A DNA stretch of 64,000 bases, taken from Lichenibacterium minor (GTDB lineage Bacteria; Pseudomonadota; Alphaproteobacteria; Rhizobiales; Beijerinckiaceae). The stretch covers positions 1-64,000 of the forward strand of contig NZ_QYBB01000023.1 of the NCBI RefSeq assembly GCF_004137685.1. Direction: 5' to 3'. Shown here piece after piece: positions 16,111-23,892 of this stretch (position 1 is its first letter; every line of letters begins with the position of its first letter). The notes under the pieces were generated by a model. That model worked only from the letters and a program-made list of their open reading frames with translations, ran no database searches and had not been told where the DNA came from. The position numbers and the translations under genes are program-made.

Positions 16111-17925
16111 GTGAAGAAGCTCGTGACCGCGCTGCTGTGTTCGGCAGCTTTGGGGATGCCCGCCGTTCAGGCGCAGGAGATCAAGTCGGCGACGAAGTTC
16201 GGCGACATGTCGACCGTCTCGCAGGACATGCTCAACCGCGCCGCCACCGACAGCCAGAACTTCCTGCAGACCAACGGCGACTACGCCCAGCAGCGGTTTT
16301 ATCCCAACCGCCAGATCAACACGACCAACGTGTCGAAGCTGCGCCCGGCCTGGATCTTCCAGACCGAAGTGAAGGAGTCGCTCGAAACCTCGCCCATCGT
16401 GGTCAACGGCACGATGTTCGTGACCACGTCCTTCAGCCAGGTCTACGCGCTGAACGCTCGCACCGGCGAGGAGCTTTGGCACTACGTTCCCAAGATGGGG
16501 CCGATCACGACCTTCTGTTGCGGCCCGAACAACCGCGGCGTCGCGGTCTCGGACAACATGGTCTACCTCGGCACGCTCGACTCGCAGCTCGTGGCGCTCG
16601 ATGCCCGCTCCGGCAAGGTGATGTGGAAGACCGAGATCGCCGATCCCGAGGAGGGGTACAGCGAGACGATGGCGCCGACCGTGGTCGACAACAAGGTGCT
16701 GATCGGCACCAACGGCGGCGAGTACGGCATCCGCGGCTTCATGAAGGCCTTCGACGCCAAGACCGGCAAGCTGATCTGGACCTTCAATACCGTCCCTGAG
16801 AACTCCGTCGGCGTGTGGGCCGAAAAGGACGCGACCGGCAAGGACCTCCACCGCGACATCGCGGCCGAGAAGGCCACGCTGGCGGCGATGATGCAGCCCG
16901 CGCCCGGCGATCAGAAGCAGAAGAGCGGCGCCGTCGATCCGGCCGCCAAGGTCGTGCCCGTTGCCGACAAGACCGGCCCGGCGCCGTCCACGTCGGCGGC
17001 CCCGCAGCCCAAGGCCGCCCAGTTCTACAAGACGCTTGGCGGCGGCATCTGGCAGAATCCGGCCGTCGACCTCGAGTCGCGCCGCATCTACTTCGTCGTC
17101 GGCAATCCTTCGCCGGATCTCGACGGGTCGCAGCGGCCCGGCGACAACCTTTACACCGACTCGCTGGTGTCGCTGGACCTCGACACCGGCAAATACGTCT
17201 GCCACCTGCAGTACATTCCCCACGACGTGTGGGACTTCGACGCCGTGTCGCCGCCGGTCATCACCAAGGTGGCGGACAAGGACGGCAAGCCGATCAAGGG
17301 TGTGCTGCACGCGGGCAAGACCGGCTACGTCTACGTGCACGACGCCAAGGACTGCAGCCTGGTCCGCTATTCCGAGCCGATGGTGCCGCAGGAGAACATG
17401 TGGACGCTTCCCACCAAGGAAGGCGTGCGCATGCTCCCGGGCGCCAACGGCGGCGTGGAATGGTCGCCGCTCGCCACCGATCCGAACCGCGGGCTCGCCT
17501 ATGCGATCAACCTGCACCAGCCCATGACCTACCAGGTGCAGAACTCGGCCTACCCCGACGGGAAGCTCTGGCTCGGCGGTGCCTTCAAGGTGATCCCGTC
17601 CGAGGAGCAGTGGGGCAACATCACCGCGGTCGACTACAACACCGGCAAGATCCGCTGGCAGGTGAAGACGCCTCAGCCGATGATCGGCGGCATCCTGGCG
17701 ACCGCCGGTGGCCTCGTCTTCGCCGGCGAAGGCAACGGCCTGTTCAAGGCCTACGACTCGGAAAGCGGTTCGCCGCTGTGGTCGTTCCAGGCCGGCGCGG
17801 GCGTCAACGCACCCCCGTCGTCCTATTCGGTCGAGGGCAAGCAGTATATCGTGGTGGGCGCCGGCGGAAACACGCAGCTCGACTACAAGCGCGGCAACTC
17901 GATCATCGCCTTCACGGTCGATTGA
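16111..17925 (+). CDS. PQQ-dependent alcohol dehydrogenase, lanthanide-type active site
   Basis: The 604-residue quinoprotein oxidises an alcohol in the periplasm and passes electrons to cytochrome c. It has a signal peptide ending AVQA-QE and eight-bladed propeller repeats (NARTGEELWHY, DAKTGKLIWTF, DYNTGKIRWQV). The vicinal disulfide Cys136-Cys137 (TFCCGPNNRG) is present, as are Glu204 (GGEYGIRGF) and Asn332 (GNPSPD). The catalytic Asp375 is followed by Asp377 in HDVWDFDA. That second Asp marks lanthanide-dependent (XoxF/PedH-like) enzymes; calcium MxaF has Ala there. Residues about 258-303 are a Pro/Ala/Lys-rich insertion. The start is GTG after TGGAGGGA. Confidence 0.9.
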   Translation: MKKLVTALLCSAALGMPAVQAQEIKSATKFGDMSTVSQDMLNRAATDSQNFLQTNGDYAQQRFYPNRQINTTNVSKLRPAWIFQTEVKESLETSPIVVNGTMFVTTSFSQVYALNARTGEELWHYVPKMGPITTFCCGPNNRGVAVSDNMVYLGTLDSQLVALDARSGKVMWKTEIADPEEGYSETMAPTVVDNKVLIGTNGGEYGIRGFMKAFDAKTGKLIWTFNTVPENSVGVWAEKDATGKDLHRDIAAEKATLAAMMQPAPGDQKQKSGAVDPAAKVVPVADKTGPAPSTSAAPQPKAAQFYKTLGGGIWQNPAVDLESRRIYFVVGNPSPDLDGSQRPGDNLYTDSLVSLDLDTGKYVCHLQYIPHDVWDFDAVSPPVITKVADKDGKPIKGVLHAGKTGYVYVHDAKDCSLVRYSEPMVPQENMWTLPTKEGVRMLPGANGGVEWSPLATDPNRGLAYAINLHQPMTYQVQNSAYPDGKLWLGGAFKVIPSEEQWGNITAVDYNTGKIRWQVKTPQPMIGGILATAGGLVFAGEGNGLFKAYDSESGSPLWSFQAGAGVNAPPSSYSVEGKQYIVVGAGGNTQLDYKRGNSIIAFTVD

Positions 17926-17950
17926 CCGGAACGGGTCTACCGTCGACAGG

Positions 17951-17972
17951 AGGGCGGGCTCATGCCCGCCCT
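17951..17972 (+). terminator. Strong hairpin between PQQ dehydrogenase and cytochrome genes
   Basis: A perfect 9-bp stem (AGGGCGGGC / GCCCGCCCT) with a four-base TCAT loop begins 26 bp after the dehydrogenase stop. Only a short pyrimidine run follows, so it may act as a partial terminator or an mRNA 3'-end stabiliser that lets the dehydrogenase be made in excess over the downstream cytochrome. Confidence 0.55.
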
Positions 17973-18005
17973 TCCCATATCTGAAACCGAGATGAGGCCA
18001 TCGAC

Positions 18006-18587
18006 ATGACGGTTCGGCGTTTGGGGACCTGCCTTTCGGCGGCGCTCCTCGTGTCCGCGGTCCTTCCAGTGTCGGTCCGCGCCGACACGATCGACGAGAA
18101 GGCGGCGGTCTGCTCCTCGTGCCACGGCGAGAAGGGCGTCCCGACCGAGAAGAACATCCCGATCATCTGGGGCCAGCAGGAGGGCTACCTCTACCTCCAG
18201 CTTCGGGACTTCAAGAAGGGCGCCCGCAAGAACGAGATCATGAACGGGATCGCGGAGTCGCTCGAAAAGGACGACATGAAGGAGCTGGCGGCCTATTTCG
18301 CCGCGAAGTCCTGGCCGAACCTGGACCAGGCCTCCGCCAGCGACGCCGATGTGGCGGCGGCCAAGACGGCCAACAGCGCTGTCGGCTGCTCGGCCTGCCA
18401 TCTCGACCATTTCCAGGGCACCGGCACCGTGCCGCGCTTGTCCGGTCAAAGCCACGAATACCTGACCAAAACGCTGGCGGAGTTCCGCAGCGGCGAGCGG
18501 GCCAACAACCCCGGCATGACCAGCCTCGCCCAGGCGACGCCCGAGCCCGACCTCAAGGCGATGGAGGCCTATCTGGCGGGGCTGTGA
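18006..18587 (+). CDS. Diheme cytochrome c (c4 type)
   Basis: The 193-residue protein has a signal peptide ending VRA-DT and two cytochrome c domains in tandem. The heme motifs are CSSCH, near residue 36, and CSACH, near residue 124. Candidate axial Met residues lie in the two FKKGARKNEIM and SGERANNPGM segments, as in c4 cytochromes. It is 80 bp downstream of the PQQ dehydrogenase on the same strand and is its most likely electron acceptor or relay to a terminal oxidase. Family membership is clear; the partnership is inferred from position. Confidence 0.88.
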   Translation: MTVRRLGTCLSAALLVSAVLPVSVRADTIDEKAAVCSSCHGEKGVPTEKNIPIIWGQQEGYLYLQLRDFKKGARKNEIMNGIAESLEKDDMKELAAYFAAKSWPNLDQASASDADVAAAKTANSAVGCSACHLDHFQGTGTVPRLSGQSHEYLTKTLAEFRSGERANNPGMTSLAQATPEPDLKAMEAYLAGL

Positions 18588-18642
18588 CCGCCAGGGTCGA
18601 CCCGGTTCCCGCCGGTGCGATCGCTCCGGGCGCGGCCCGCCT

Positions 18643-19569
18643 TCAGCCTTTCGCCGCCAGCTTCCCCTTGAGCGCTTCCGTCGGCGCGAGGTCGGCCGCC
18701 GTCTGCCCCCCCTTGTCCCGGAGCGTCCGGTCGGCGCCGCGGCCGAGCAGGAGGTCGACCACCTCGTCGTGACCGAGGCCCGCCGCGATCATCAGCGGCG
18801 TGCGGCCGCGGTCGTCGCGCGCGTCGATCGCCCCGCCCTTGTCCAGCAGCAGCTTCACCAGCGCCACGCCGTCGTCGGTCGGCACGTCGTTGGCGTAGCC
18901 GGCGGCCCACATCAGCACCGTCAGGCCGTTGCCGTAGGTCGCGTTGACGTCCGCCCCCGCGGCGAGCAGCCGCGTCACCACGGGCGCGAAGCCGCGCGCC
19001 GCCGCGTAGAGGATCGCGGTCTTGCCGCTCGCGTCGGCCGTGCCCGTGGCGGCGCCGTGCGCCAGGAGCAGGTCGACCAGGCGGGCGTTGCCGTTGAAGG
19101 CGGCGGCCGAGAGCGGCGTGACGCCGGCTCGCCCGGGCGTATTCACGGCGGCGCCGAGCGCCACCAGCGCCGCCGCGGCCTTGAGCCGGTTCTGTTCCAC
19201 CGCCACGTAGAGCGGCGTGGAGCCTTGGACGTTGCGCTCGTCGACCTCCGCGCCGTGGGCCGCCAGCACCGCGATGGTGCCCTCGTGCCCGCCGCGCGCC
19301 GCGTGGGTCAGCGCCGTTCCCCCGGTCCGGTCGCGGGCCGCCACCGAGGCGCCGGCGTCGAGCAGGCGCGTCGCGAGCGCCTCGCAGCCGTCGTCGGCGG
19401 CGGCGAACAGCGCCGCGCTGACCTGCGGCGGTTCCAGCTCGGCTCGCTTCGCCTCGTATCGCGCCGTCAGCGCGTCGCAGGTGGAAGCGTCGGCCGCCCG
19501 CGCCGGTGCCGCGGGCTGCAGGCAGGCGAGCCAGGCGGCGGCTCCGGCGAACAGGGGCTGGTGGCGCAA
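18643..19569 (-). CDS. Secreted ankyrin-repeat protein
   Basis: The 308-residue protein starts at TTG 19569 behind a strong GGAGGGA site. A signal peptide (FAGAAAWLACLQPAAPARA) is followed by about seven ankyrin repeats with the usual G-x-TPL-x-x-AA pattern, for example GSTPLYVAVEQ, GVTPLSAAAFNG, GKTAILYAAARG, GLTVLMWAAG and GRTPLMIAAGLGHDEVVDLLL. Ankyrin repeats bind proteins, and the signal peptide places this one in the periplasm. It is the only minus-strand gene inside the dehydrogenase/transporter locus (cytochrome genes flank it), so it needs its own promoter. Confidence 0.88.
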   Translation of the reverse strand: MRHQPLFAGAAAWLACLQPAAPARAADASTCDALTARYEAKRAELEPPQVSAALFAAADDGCEALATRLLDAGASVAARDRTGGTALTHAARGGHEGTIAVLAAHGAEVDERNVQGSTPLYVAVEQNRLKAAAALVALGAAVNTPGRAGVTPLSAAAFNGNARLVDLLLAHGAATGTADASGKTAILYAAARGFAPVVTRLLAAGADVNATYGNGLTVLMWAAGYANDVPTDDGVALVKLLLDKGGAIDARDDRGRTPLMIAAGLGHDEVVDLLLGRGADRTLRDKGGQTAADLAPTEALKGKLAAKG

Positions 19570-19731
19570 GGCGTGTCTCCCTCCGGTGTGGGGCGGCCGG
19601 GCCGCCGTCCCGCCCCGTCCCTATAGGCCCCGGCGGATCGAAACCAGGGCGTTTCGCCGGGGACGCCCTTGTGCGGCCCGCGCCGGCATGGTGAGGTCCC
19701 GCCCCGTCGAAAGAGAGGGGAACCGCGTCGG

Positions 19732-20079
19732 ATGAGGCCATCGATCGCCGCAGGCTGCCTGTGCCTGCTGCTCCCCGCCGTCGCCCTCGCGGCCGGCAAG
19801 AAGGGCACCCAGTTCTGGAACCTCACGGGGGAAACGCTGAGCGAGGTATCGCTCGCGCCGGCCGGCACGAAGGACTTCGGCGCCAACCAGTGCGTCAACG
19901 ACAAGGACGGCACGGTCGACTTCGACGAGAACCTCCGCATCAAGGGCGTGACGCCCGGCCGCTACGACCTCCGCCTGAAGGACGTGCACGGCCGCACCTG
20001 CTATGCCCGGAACGTCGAGGTGAAGACCGACGAGACCTTCTCGGTGCGCGACAAGGACCTGGTGGACTGTGCCGGGTAG
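19732..20079 (+). CDS. Small secreted protein with an EF-hand-like loop
   Basis: The 115-residue product has a signal peptide (ending AVALA-AG) and a mature part of about 94 residues with three Cys (54, 90, 113). Residues 55-66 read VNDKDGTVDFDE. Positions 3, 5, 6, 8, 9 and 12 of a canonical EF-hand loop (Asp, Asp, Gly, Val, Asp, Glu) are all filled and only position 1 (Val) departs. The rest looks like beta structure (GVTPGRYDLRLKDVHGRTC), so it is not a classic helix-loop-helix protein. It overlaps the beta-propeller gene by 11 bp. Metal binding is inference. Confidence 0.72.
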   Translation: MRPSIAAGCLCLLLPAVALAAGKKGTQFWNLTGETLSEVSLAPAGTKDFGANQCVNDKDGTVDFDENLRIKGVTPGRYDLRLKDVHGRTCYARNVEVKTDETFSVRDKDLVDCAG

Positions 20080-21034
20080 CCGCCCGACGCGCGTCGCCGC
20101 GGCGATCCTCCTCGCCGCCGCGCTGTCGCCCGCGCCCGCCCGGGCGGCGGGGACCGGCCAGATCTTCGTGTCCAACGAGCGGTCGAGCCAGATCTTCGTG
20201 CTGACCCCGGACGGGGACGTCGCGAGCTCCTTCGAAAGCTGCGGGCGCCCGCGGGGCATGCAGTTCACCCCCGACCATGCCCGCCTGCTCGTCGCCTGCG
20301 GCAGCGACGACACGATCGCCGCATACGATGTCGCGACCCACAAGCTCGCGAAGCGCTTCCGCGACGTGCCCGATCCGGAAGCCTTCGCGCTGAGCCCCGA
20401 CGGCCGGAACCTGTACGTGTCCAACGAGGACGACGCCGAGGCCACCGTGATCGACATCGGGACCGGGGCCGTCGTGCAGCGCTATCCCATGGGCGACGAG
20501 CCCGAAGGCGTCCTGGCGACGCCGGACGGGAGATACGTCTTCGTGGCGTCGGAGGCCGCCAACCTGGTCCAGGTGATCGACGTGGCGGCGAAGAAGGTCG
20601 TCAAGGAGATCGTCACGGCGACGCGCCCGCGCCGCTTCGCCCTCACGCCCGACGCCAAGCGGGTGTGGGTGTCGGACGAGATCGCGGGCCTCGTCGAGAT
20701 CATCGACGTGTCGACGTTGGCGGTCGTCGGCCAGGTCACCTTCGACGTGCCGGGCCTGCGCCACGACGAGATCACCCCGGTCGACATGGCCATCAGCCGC
20801 GACGGCCGGACCGCCTATGTCACGCTCGGCCGGGCCAACCGCGTCGCCGTGGTGGACGTCGCCACGCTGAAGACCACCGATTTCATCCTCACCGGCAAGC
20901 GCCCCTGGGGTCTCAGGCTCAGCCGCGACGAGACGCGGCTTTACGTGGCCAATGGCCTGTCCGACGACGTGGCCGTGGTGGACACGGCGGCCCGGAAGGT
21001 GATCAAGGCCGTCCCGGTCGGCGTCATCCCCTAA
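20069..21034 (+). CDS. YVTN-type beta-propeller protein of PQQ/Ped systems (PedA2-like)
   Basis: The 321-residue secreted protein (GTG start at 20069; signal peptide ending PARAAG) consists of about seven short propeller repeats such as RNLYVSNEDDAEATVIDI, RYVFVASEAANLVQVIDV, RTAYVTLGRANRVAVVDV and TRLYVANGLSDDVAVVDT. Proteins of this type accompany PQQ alcohol dehydrogenase systems next to a dedicated ABC transporter. The next gene starts 13 bp later. Its molecular role is unknown. In P. putida the equivalent locus is needed for lanthanide-dependent growth. Confidence 0.82.
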   Translation: MPGSRPTRVAAAILLAAALSPAPARAAGTGQIFVSNERSSQIFVLTPDGDVASSFESCGRPRGMQFTPDHARLLVACGSDDTIAAYDVATHKLAKRFRDVPDPEAFALSPDGRNLYVSNEDDAEATVIDIGTGAVVQRYPMGDEPEGVLATPDGRYVFVASEAANLVQVIDVAAKKVVKEIVTATRPRRFALTPDAKRVWVSDEIAGLVEIIDVSTLAVVGQVTFDVPGLRHDEITPVDMAISRDGRTAYVTLGRANRVAVVDVATLKTTDFILTGKRPWGLRLSRDETRLYVANGLSDDVAVVDTAARKVIKAVPVGVIP

Positions 21035-21047
21035 GCGGTGCTGATCG

Positions 21048-22253
21048 ATGAATAGGCTCCCCTCCGCCGCGCTCGGCGCCGCGCTCTTCGGCCTCGCGGC
21101 GCTGCCGGCCGCCGCTCAGGAAGCCCCCAGGGTGCCGGCCGGCGCGGCCGACCTCCACGTCGTCTACCTGTCGCGCGAGAACGATCCCGCGTATCAGCCG
21201 GTGCGGGCCGAGAACGGCGTGACGGTGCCGACCTTGCCCGACCCCTTTCCCGGCGCCGAACTCGCGATCCGCGACACGCGGGCCACGGCCCGCGCCCTCG
21301 ACCTCGCCGTGGAGCTCGACCGCCGCGTGCTGCCCGAGGGGGCCCCGGTGGCGGAGGTGGCGGCCGAGATCGCCCGCTCGGGCGCGGTCGCGGTGGTCGC
21401 CGACGTGCCGAAGGACGACCTCGTGGCCCTGGCCCGGGCCGTGCCGAAGACTCTGGCGGTGTTCGACGTGCGCCAGCACGACGACGACCTGCGCGCGGGC
21501 TTCTGCGACGCGCCGCTGTTTCACCTGTTGCCGTCCGACGCCATGGCGACCGACGCCCTGGCGCAGTTCGTCGTGGGGAAGAACTGGCGCCGTGCCTTCG
21601 TGCTCTACGGCCCGCTGCCCGCCGACAAGGCGCTCGCCGACGACTTCGCCGCTTCGGCGAAGAAGTTCGGCGCCAAGGTCGTGGCCGCCAAGCAGTTCGC
21701 CATCGGCAACGACCCCCGCCGCCGCGACGAGATCGACGTCTCGCTGATGACCGCCTCGGACGACTACGACGTGGTGTTCCTGGCCGATACGGCGGGCGAT
21801 TTCGGCCGGTTCGTGCCCTGGCAGCTGTCGCGCCCGCGGCCGGTGATCGGCACCGAGGGCCTGCGCGCCGCGGCCTGGGATCCGCTCGCCGAGCGCTTCG
21901 GCGCTCCCCAGGTCAACCACCGCTTCGCCCGCCTCGCCAAGCGCGACATGGACAACGGCGACTGGGCCACCTGGGCAGCGGTGCGCAGCGTCGTCGAGGC
22001 GGCGATCCGGCACGGCGCCCGGGACGCGGCCGCGGTGGAGAAGAGCCTCGCCGAGGACGCGACGCCGATCGACCTGTCCAAGGGCGTCGAAAGCTCGTTC
22101 CGGCCCTGGGACCACCAGCTCCGGCAGGCCGTGATGCTGCGCTCGGCCGACGCCGTGATCGCTTACGCGCCCTTCGAGCCGTTCCTCCACCGCCGCACGC
22201 CGCTCGACACGCTGGGCGTCGACCTCGAGGAGTCGCCGTGCCGGCTGAAATGA
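21048..22253 (+). CDS. ABC transporter substrate-binding protein, PQQ-alcohol-dehydrogenase system (PedA1-like)
   Basis: The 401-residue periplasmic binding protein has a signal peptide (LGAALFGLAALPAAAQ) and a two-lobed type I binding fold related to branched-chain amino acid receptors (GAVAVVADVPKDDLVALAR, FVLYGPLPADKALADDFAASAKKFG, VFLADTAGDFG). This class occurs with PQQ alcohol dehydrogenases and an ABC-2-type permease, an unusual pairing because receptors normally serve importers. The gene overlaps the ATPase gene by 16 bp. A lanthanide or lanthanide-chelator ligand is plausible by analogy with Ped but is not shown by the sequence. Confidence 0.85.
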   Translation: MNRLPSAALGAALFGLAALPAAAQEAPRVPAGAADLHVVYLSRENDPAYQPVRAENGVTVPTLPDPFPGAELAIRDTRATARALDLAVELDRRVLPEGAPVAEVAAEIARSGAVAVVADVPKDDLVALARAVPKTLAVFDVRQHDDDLRAGFCDAPLFHLLPSDAMATDALAQFVVGKNWRRAFVLYGPLPADKALADDFAASAKKFGAKVVAAKQFAIGNDPRRRDEIDVSLMTASDDYDVVFLADTAGDFGRFVPWQLSRPRPVIGTEGLRAAAWDPLAERFGAPQVNHRFARLAKRDMDNGDWATWAAVRSVVEAAIRHGARDAAAVEKSLAEDATPIDLSKGVESSFRPWDHQLRQAVMLRSADAVIAYAPFEPFLHRRTPLDTLGVDLEESPCRLK

Positions 22254-22996
22254 CGGCGGCCGCCGTGGCGGTGGCGGGCCTGTCGAAGGGCTACGGCCGG
22301 GTGAAGGCGCTGGACGACGTCTCGTTCGCGGTGCCGACGGGCTCCGTCACGGCGCTGCTCGGCCTCAACGGCGCCGGCAAGACCACGCTGTTCCAGATCC
22401 TCACGGGTCTGTTCGTGGCGGATGCCGGGCGGGTGTCGGTCTTCGGCGACGACATCGCGGCGGCACCCGTGCGGGCGCTCGGCCACATGGGGATCGTGTT
22501 CCAGCAGCCGGTGCTCGACCTCGACCTCACCGTGCGCCAGAACCTCGCCTTCCACGCCGGCCTGCACGGCTTGAAGCGGCACCGCGCCGCGGCAGCCATC
22601 GCGGCCGGCCTCGCGCGCTTCCGCATCGGCGACCTCGCGGCCCGGCGCGTGCGGGAACTGTCGGGCGGCACGCGCCGCAAGGTCGAGCTGGCCCGCGCCC
22701 TGGTGACCTCGCCGCGGTTGCTGCTGCTCGACGAGCCCAGCCAGGGGCTCGACACGCGCAGCCGCTCCGAACTCGTGGCCGACGTCTTCGCGTTGGCGGC
22801 GGAGCGCGGCACGACGGTTCTGTGGGCCACCCACCTCGTCGCCGAGGTGGCCGGGGCCGACCGCGTGGTGGTGCTGCACCGCGGGCGCGTCGCGGCCGAC
22901 GGCACGCCGGCTGAACTCATCGCCGCGGAAGGCGTCGACTCGCTGGAAGCCGCCTTTCTCGCCATCGCGCGCTCCGGCGCAGCGGAGGCGGCCTGA
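22238..22996 (+). CDS. ABC transporter ATPase of the PQQ/Ped system (PedB-like)
   Basis: The 252-residue nucleotide-binding subunit has Walker A GLNGAGKTT near residue 45, the Q-loop VFQQPVLD, the signature ELSGGTRRKVELARAL, Walker B LLLLDEPSQGLD and the switch His in ATHL. The GTG at 22238 sits five bases after GAGGAG and overlaps the receptor gene. An ATG at 22250 (ATGA overlap) is the alternative. With the permease it forms an ABC-2 transporter dedicated to the alcohol dehydrogenase locus. Confidence 0.92.
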   Translation: MPAEMTAAAVAVAGLSKGYGRVKALDDVSFAVPTGSVTALLGLNGAGKTTLFQILTGLFVADAGRVSVFGDDIAAAPVRALGHMGIVFQQPVLDLDLTVRQNLAFHAGLHGLKRHRAAAAIAAGLARFRIGDLAARRVRELSGGTRRKVELARALVTSPRLLLLDEPSQGLDTRSRSELVADVFALAAERGTTVLWATHLVAEVAGADRVVVLHRGRVAADGTPAELIAAEGVDSLEAAFLAIARSGAAEAA

Positions 22997-23000
22997 TCGC

Positions 23001-23798
23001 ATGTCCCTCACCGTCCTCCTCGCCGTCGTGTGGCGCGAACTCCTGCGCTTCCGCCACCAGACCAGCCGGCTCGTGTCGGCGCTCGTGCGCCCGACGCTGT
23101 GGCTCGTGGTCTTCTCGGCCGGCTTCCAGAACGTGCTCGGCATCTCGATCACGCCGCCTTACGGCAGCTACATCACCTACGACGTCTACATGCTGCCGGG
23201 CCTGCTCGGCATGGTGCTGCTGTTCCAGGGCATGCAATCGTCGCTCGCCCTGGTGTTCGACCGCGAAGCGGGGATGCTGCGCCTGTTGCTGACGGCGCCC
23301 GCGCCGCGCTGGTTCGTGCTGCTGGCCAAGCTCGTCGCCGCCGCCGTGCTGTCCGTGGTGCAGGCCTACGTGTTCCTGGCCGTCGCGGCGCTGTTCGGCG
23401 TGGACATGCCCGCCTTGGCTCCGCTCACGCTGCTGCCGGCGCTGGTGCTGGGCGGCTTCGCCCTGGGGTCTGTCGGGCTGCTCCTCACCGTCTACGTCCG
23501 GCGGATGGAGAACTTCGCCGGCACCATGAACTTCGTGATCTTTCCGGCCTTCTTTTCCACCGCGCTGTTCCCGATCTGGAAGGTCCAGGACAGCGGCACC
23601 GCGTGGATCGTCGACGTGATTCGCCTGAACCCCTTCACATACGTGGTGGAGATGATCCGCTTCGCCGCCTACGGCCGGTTCGACGCCCCGTCCTGGGCCG
23701 TGACGGCGGCGGTCGGGCTTTCGGCGTTCCTCCTGTCCGTGCGCGGCTACGATCCCCAGAAGGGCATGCTGGGGCGCAAGCCGCGCAACGAGGGTTGA
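23001..23798 (+). CDS. ABC-2 type permease of the PQQ/Ped system (PedC-like)
   Basis: The 265-residue membrane protein has six hydrophobic spans and the ABC-2 architecture (VVWRELLRFRHQTSRLVSAL, then PTLWLVVFSAGF, FDREAGMLRLLLTAPAPRW, FPAFFSTALFPIWKVQD). Family relatives are the permease of the Ped alcohol/lanthanide system. ABC-2 permeases usually export, yet this one comes with a periplasmic receptor. It starts 4 bp after the ATPase gene and closes the plus-strand operon begun at 19732. Confidence 0.9.
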   Translation: MSLTVLLAVVWRELLRFRHQTSRLVSALVRPTLWLVVFSAGFQNVLGISITPPYGSYITYDVYMLPGLLGMVLLFQGMQSSLALVFDREAGMLRLLLTAPAPRWFVLLAKLVAAAVLSVVQAYVFLAVAALFGVDMPALAPLTLLPALVLGGFALGSVGLLLTVYVRRMENFAGTMNFVIFPAFFSTALFPIWKVQDSGTAWIVDVIRLNPFTYVVEMIRFAAYGRFDAPSWAVTAAVGLSAFLLSVRGYDPQKGMLGRKPRNEG

Positions 23799-23892
23799 GG
23801 GGACCGCCGATCACCCGCCCACGCGGCAGAGGGATGGCGGGCCCGCTGGCGCGCGGGATCGCCGGAGTCGACCGGGTAGCCGCCCGCCCGGA

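Noticed and set aside
19882..19941. Lanmodulin identity for the small secreted protein
   Set aside because: There is only one EF-hand-like loop, the first liganding position is Val, no Pro at position 2 is present as in lanmodulin, and the flanks look beta-rich, not helical.
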